64,000 nucleotides of DNA, from the NCBI GenBank assembly GCA_017871115.1, contig JAFCIZ010000001.1, forward strand, positions 6,632,001 through 6,696,000, given 5' to 3'. Numbering within the stretch: the first letter of the stretch is position 1; every line of letters starts with the position of its first letter. The notes under the pieces are model-generated. The model saw only the letters and a program-made list of their open reading frames with translations, searched no databases and was not told the origin of the DNA. Shown here one piece after another: positions 62,244-64,000 of this stretch. Position numbers and translations under genes: made by a program. The DNA is from Cunninghamella blakesleeana (taxonomy: Eukaryota; Mucoromycota; Mucoromycetes; Mucorales; Cunninghamellaceae).

Positions 62244-63982
62244 TTATATCTTTACTCTTTTATCGTATTTCACATTAGTAGGACTTGAATAGGTATACAA
62301 AGATTTTGATTTTGATTTGATACGAACAGGCCGTTCTTCAGTAGGTTCTGTATTTAAAAACCCAAAGAAGGTTTGATTTGCGGCTCTATCAGCAATCTCA
62401 TCCAACTAATTTTGAGGGAGAAAGAGAAGGAGAAAGGTAAGAATTCAAAAAATAGTAATAAATACATATTTATATTTATAGATAATAATTCTATTCTTAT
62501 TCATAAACTTACTAAAATATCTAAATAACGTCTATCACCAACCATAAAATGTTTTTCAGAAATACGTTCAAATTTTTTGACGGCTTTAATCAGAGCATCA
62601 TCCAATTCCAATAATGTAGGGAAACATGTTTTACGCCATCGTTCTTCTTCTATTAATTGAAATGAAGCTCTAAATAATCTCTTTGGATCAGAAGCTGAGG
62701 TTTCAAAAGCAATCATTTTCTAATAAATACAAATTATTATTATGATTATTATTATTATTCATTTAGCCAACCTCTTTACCCAATAAATACTATATTTATA
62801 TTATTATATATATATGAGTTTGTTTTTATATATTACTTGTATCAATTCTTTTCTTTGTTTCATAATTTTTGCCACCAATTTACTTGTAGGTACAATACGA
62901 TCTAAATATTCCAAATGTCTATCCAAGATCAAGTGTAAATCATCCATTGTATTTGCTGTAAATATAATAAAATATAAGTACATCGGTATTCCATTTTACT
63001 TGTGTATTTTTTATATTTAATGAAACTTACATCTTTCATACAAATCTTCCATAAAATTATCACGTTCTTTTTGTGTAAACAAGCATTCATCCCAAAGATT
63101 AGTTAATTTATCCTGAATCTAAATAAATGATAATAATAATAATAATAATAATAATATTGTATTCAATGTTTTATTTACTTGTCTATTTTTATGATGATGA
63201 TTTGTTTTACTTACGGTTTCAATATACTCTTCCATTAAAATACGAACAATATTTTTCATTTCATCATAGTTTGTTTGAAGCTATAAATAAAATCATATAA
63301 AAAGGAGAGTAATTTTAAGGTCAGTTTTGTTTTTGTTTTGTTTATTTGCTTATGGTATAAATAAATAAATAAATAAATAAATTTACCTTGATTAAATTAT
63401 CTTCTTTATAGGATTTATGAATAGTGCATTTTCTTGCATCCGGTATTCTTAATTCCACCCAAATTTCATGAAGATTATTGACATATTTATGGTATAAATC
63501 TCGGCGATGGTCGAATAATAATTCCAAATCATGCACTTTTTGTTGCAATGACATTATAAACGAATCACTAAGAGATAGAGGAAATGGTAAGGAAGGCTGG
63601 TAGTACAAATAAGCTGAATTTGATGCTACTTCATTACTGTTGTCGTCGCTTTCGCCATATGATGCGATGAATAAGGAAGATGATGATAACGTTGGTTTTT
63701 GATCAATGTCAAATTCTTGACTAAGGTTTAATTCTTTTATGTATTTATAAATGGCCATATCCATAGGCTCTTTTTGATCTTGTTCTTGAATACCCAATAT
63801 ATTCCAATAATAATCTATAGCATACATGTAGTGTTCAAAGTGAGCTTTGTTTGTTTGCTACATATAAATGTAAAAAAGTTAAATTAAATTAAATATAGAT
63901 TGCTTTTATCAATATATGGTCAATGTTTTCTTTTTTTTTCTCTTACATATTTTTGATTGAGATCACGTAAAGTACAGCTGAT
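62244..63982 (-). CDS. ASE1: Microtubule bundler ASE1/PRC1/MAP65, C-terminal part (cut by window edge)
   Basis: ASE1/PRC1 crosslinks antiparallel microtubules in the spindle midzone. Seven visible exons (63982-63947, 63857-63387, 63280-63215, 63118-63031, 62955-62837, 62719-62513, 62405-62244) give 382 residues up to the stop. Visible segments: coiled coil (RDLNQKYQTNKAHFEHYMYA; QKVHDLELLFDHRRDLYHKY), then the spectrin-like microtubule-binding region with TNLWDECLFTQKERDNF, LDRHLEYLDRIVPTSKLV and DPKRLFRASFQLIEEERWRK. FPTLLELDDALIKAVKKFE and VGDRRYLDILLDEI follow. The order matches the family. The C-terminal tail is short and basic (KSKSKSLYTYSSP, ending KRVKI), possibly a nuclear-localisation or Cdk-regulated segment. 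The N-terminal dimerisation region lies beyond the right edge. Confidence 0.88.
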
Positions 63983-64000
63983 CTATATTTGTTTATATTA

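Overview
The window looks like nuclear DNA of an early-diverging fungus, most likely Mucoromycota. Non-coding DNA is extremely A+T-rich. Protein genes carry many short GT-AG introns, often full of (TA)n. Regulators carry poly-Gln, poly-Asn and poly-Ser runs, and every well-recognised protein is eukaryotic (PEX10, VPS45, RNase H2A, Nup54, a GBF1-type ARF exchange factor, PIF1, PTR2, ASE1). PEX10 argues against the equally A+T-rich anaerobic gut fungi, which lack peroxisomes. The phylum is inferred; no rRNA or tRNA was seen.

Left part (1-17,030): the start of PEX10 (cut by the left edge, minus), a Cys-3/ATF4-like bZIP factor (minus), VPS45 (plus), a coiled-coil protein (plus), a nucleoside-diphosphate-kinase-like domain with a very long disordered tail (minus), a UPF0014/ALS3-type membrane permease (plus) and an acidic protein with C-terminal membrane segments (plus). 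A 2.9-kb gap at 11,320-14,228 holds nothing recognised.

Middle part (17,030-30,240): a 3.4-kb gene-free stretch contains the most unusual object in the window. This is two adjacent copies of an 86-92 nt element that fold into the same three-stem structure and differ by pair-preserving changes. It is followed by a G+C-rich F-box-like gene (minus), RNase H2 subunit A with inverted repeats at its 3' end, a RapGAP-domain protein and a 100-residue one-helix membrane protein.

Right part (30,500-64,000): Nup54/Nup57, a GPI-anchored chitin-deacetylase-like CE4 protein, the 20-exon GEA/GBF1 ARF exchange factor (minus), two unrecognised small proteins, a PIF1-family helicase, a PTR2-type oligopeptide transporter, an RGS-domain protein, a cold-shock-domain protein with a 9-nt microexon, a small coiled-coil protein and the C-terminal part of ASE1/PRC1 (minus, cut by the right edge). 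Coding-like remnants with broken frames lie in three of the gaps.

The genes do not form one pathway; this is an ordinary housekeeping neighbourhood. Themes include membrane traffic (VPS45, GEA, possibly the BLOC-1-like protein), G-protein signalling (RapGAP, RGS), genome maintenance (RNH201, PIF1) and cell surface/nutrient uptake (CE4 protein, PTR2, UPF0014). Gene models below were assembled by hand from splice signals and reading-frame phase. Exon sums were checked to be multiples of three, but individual junctions remain predictions.
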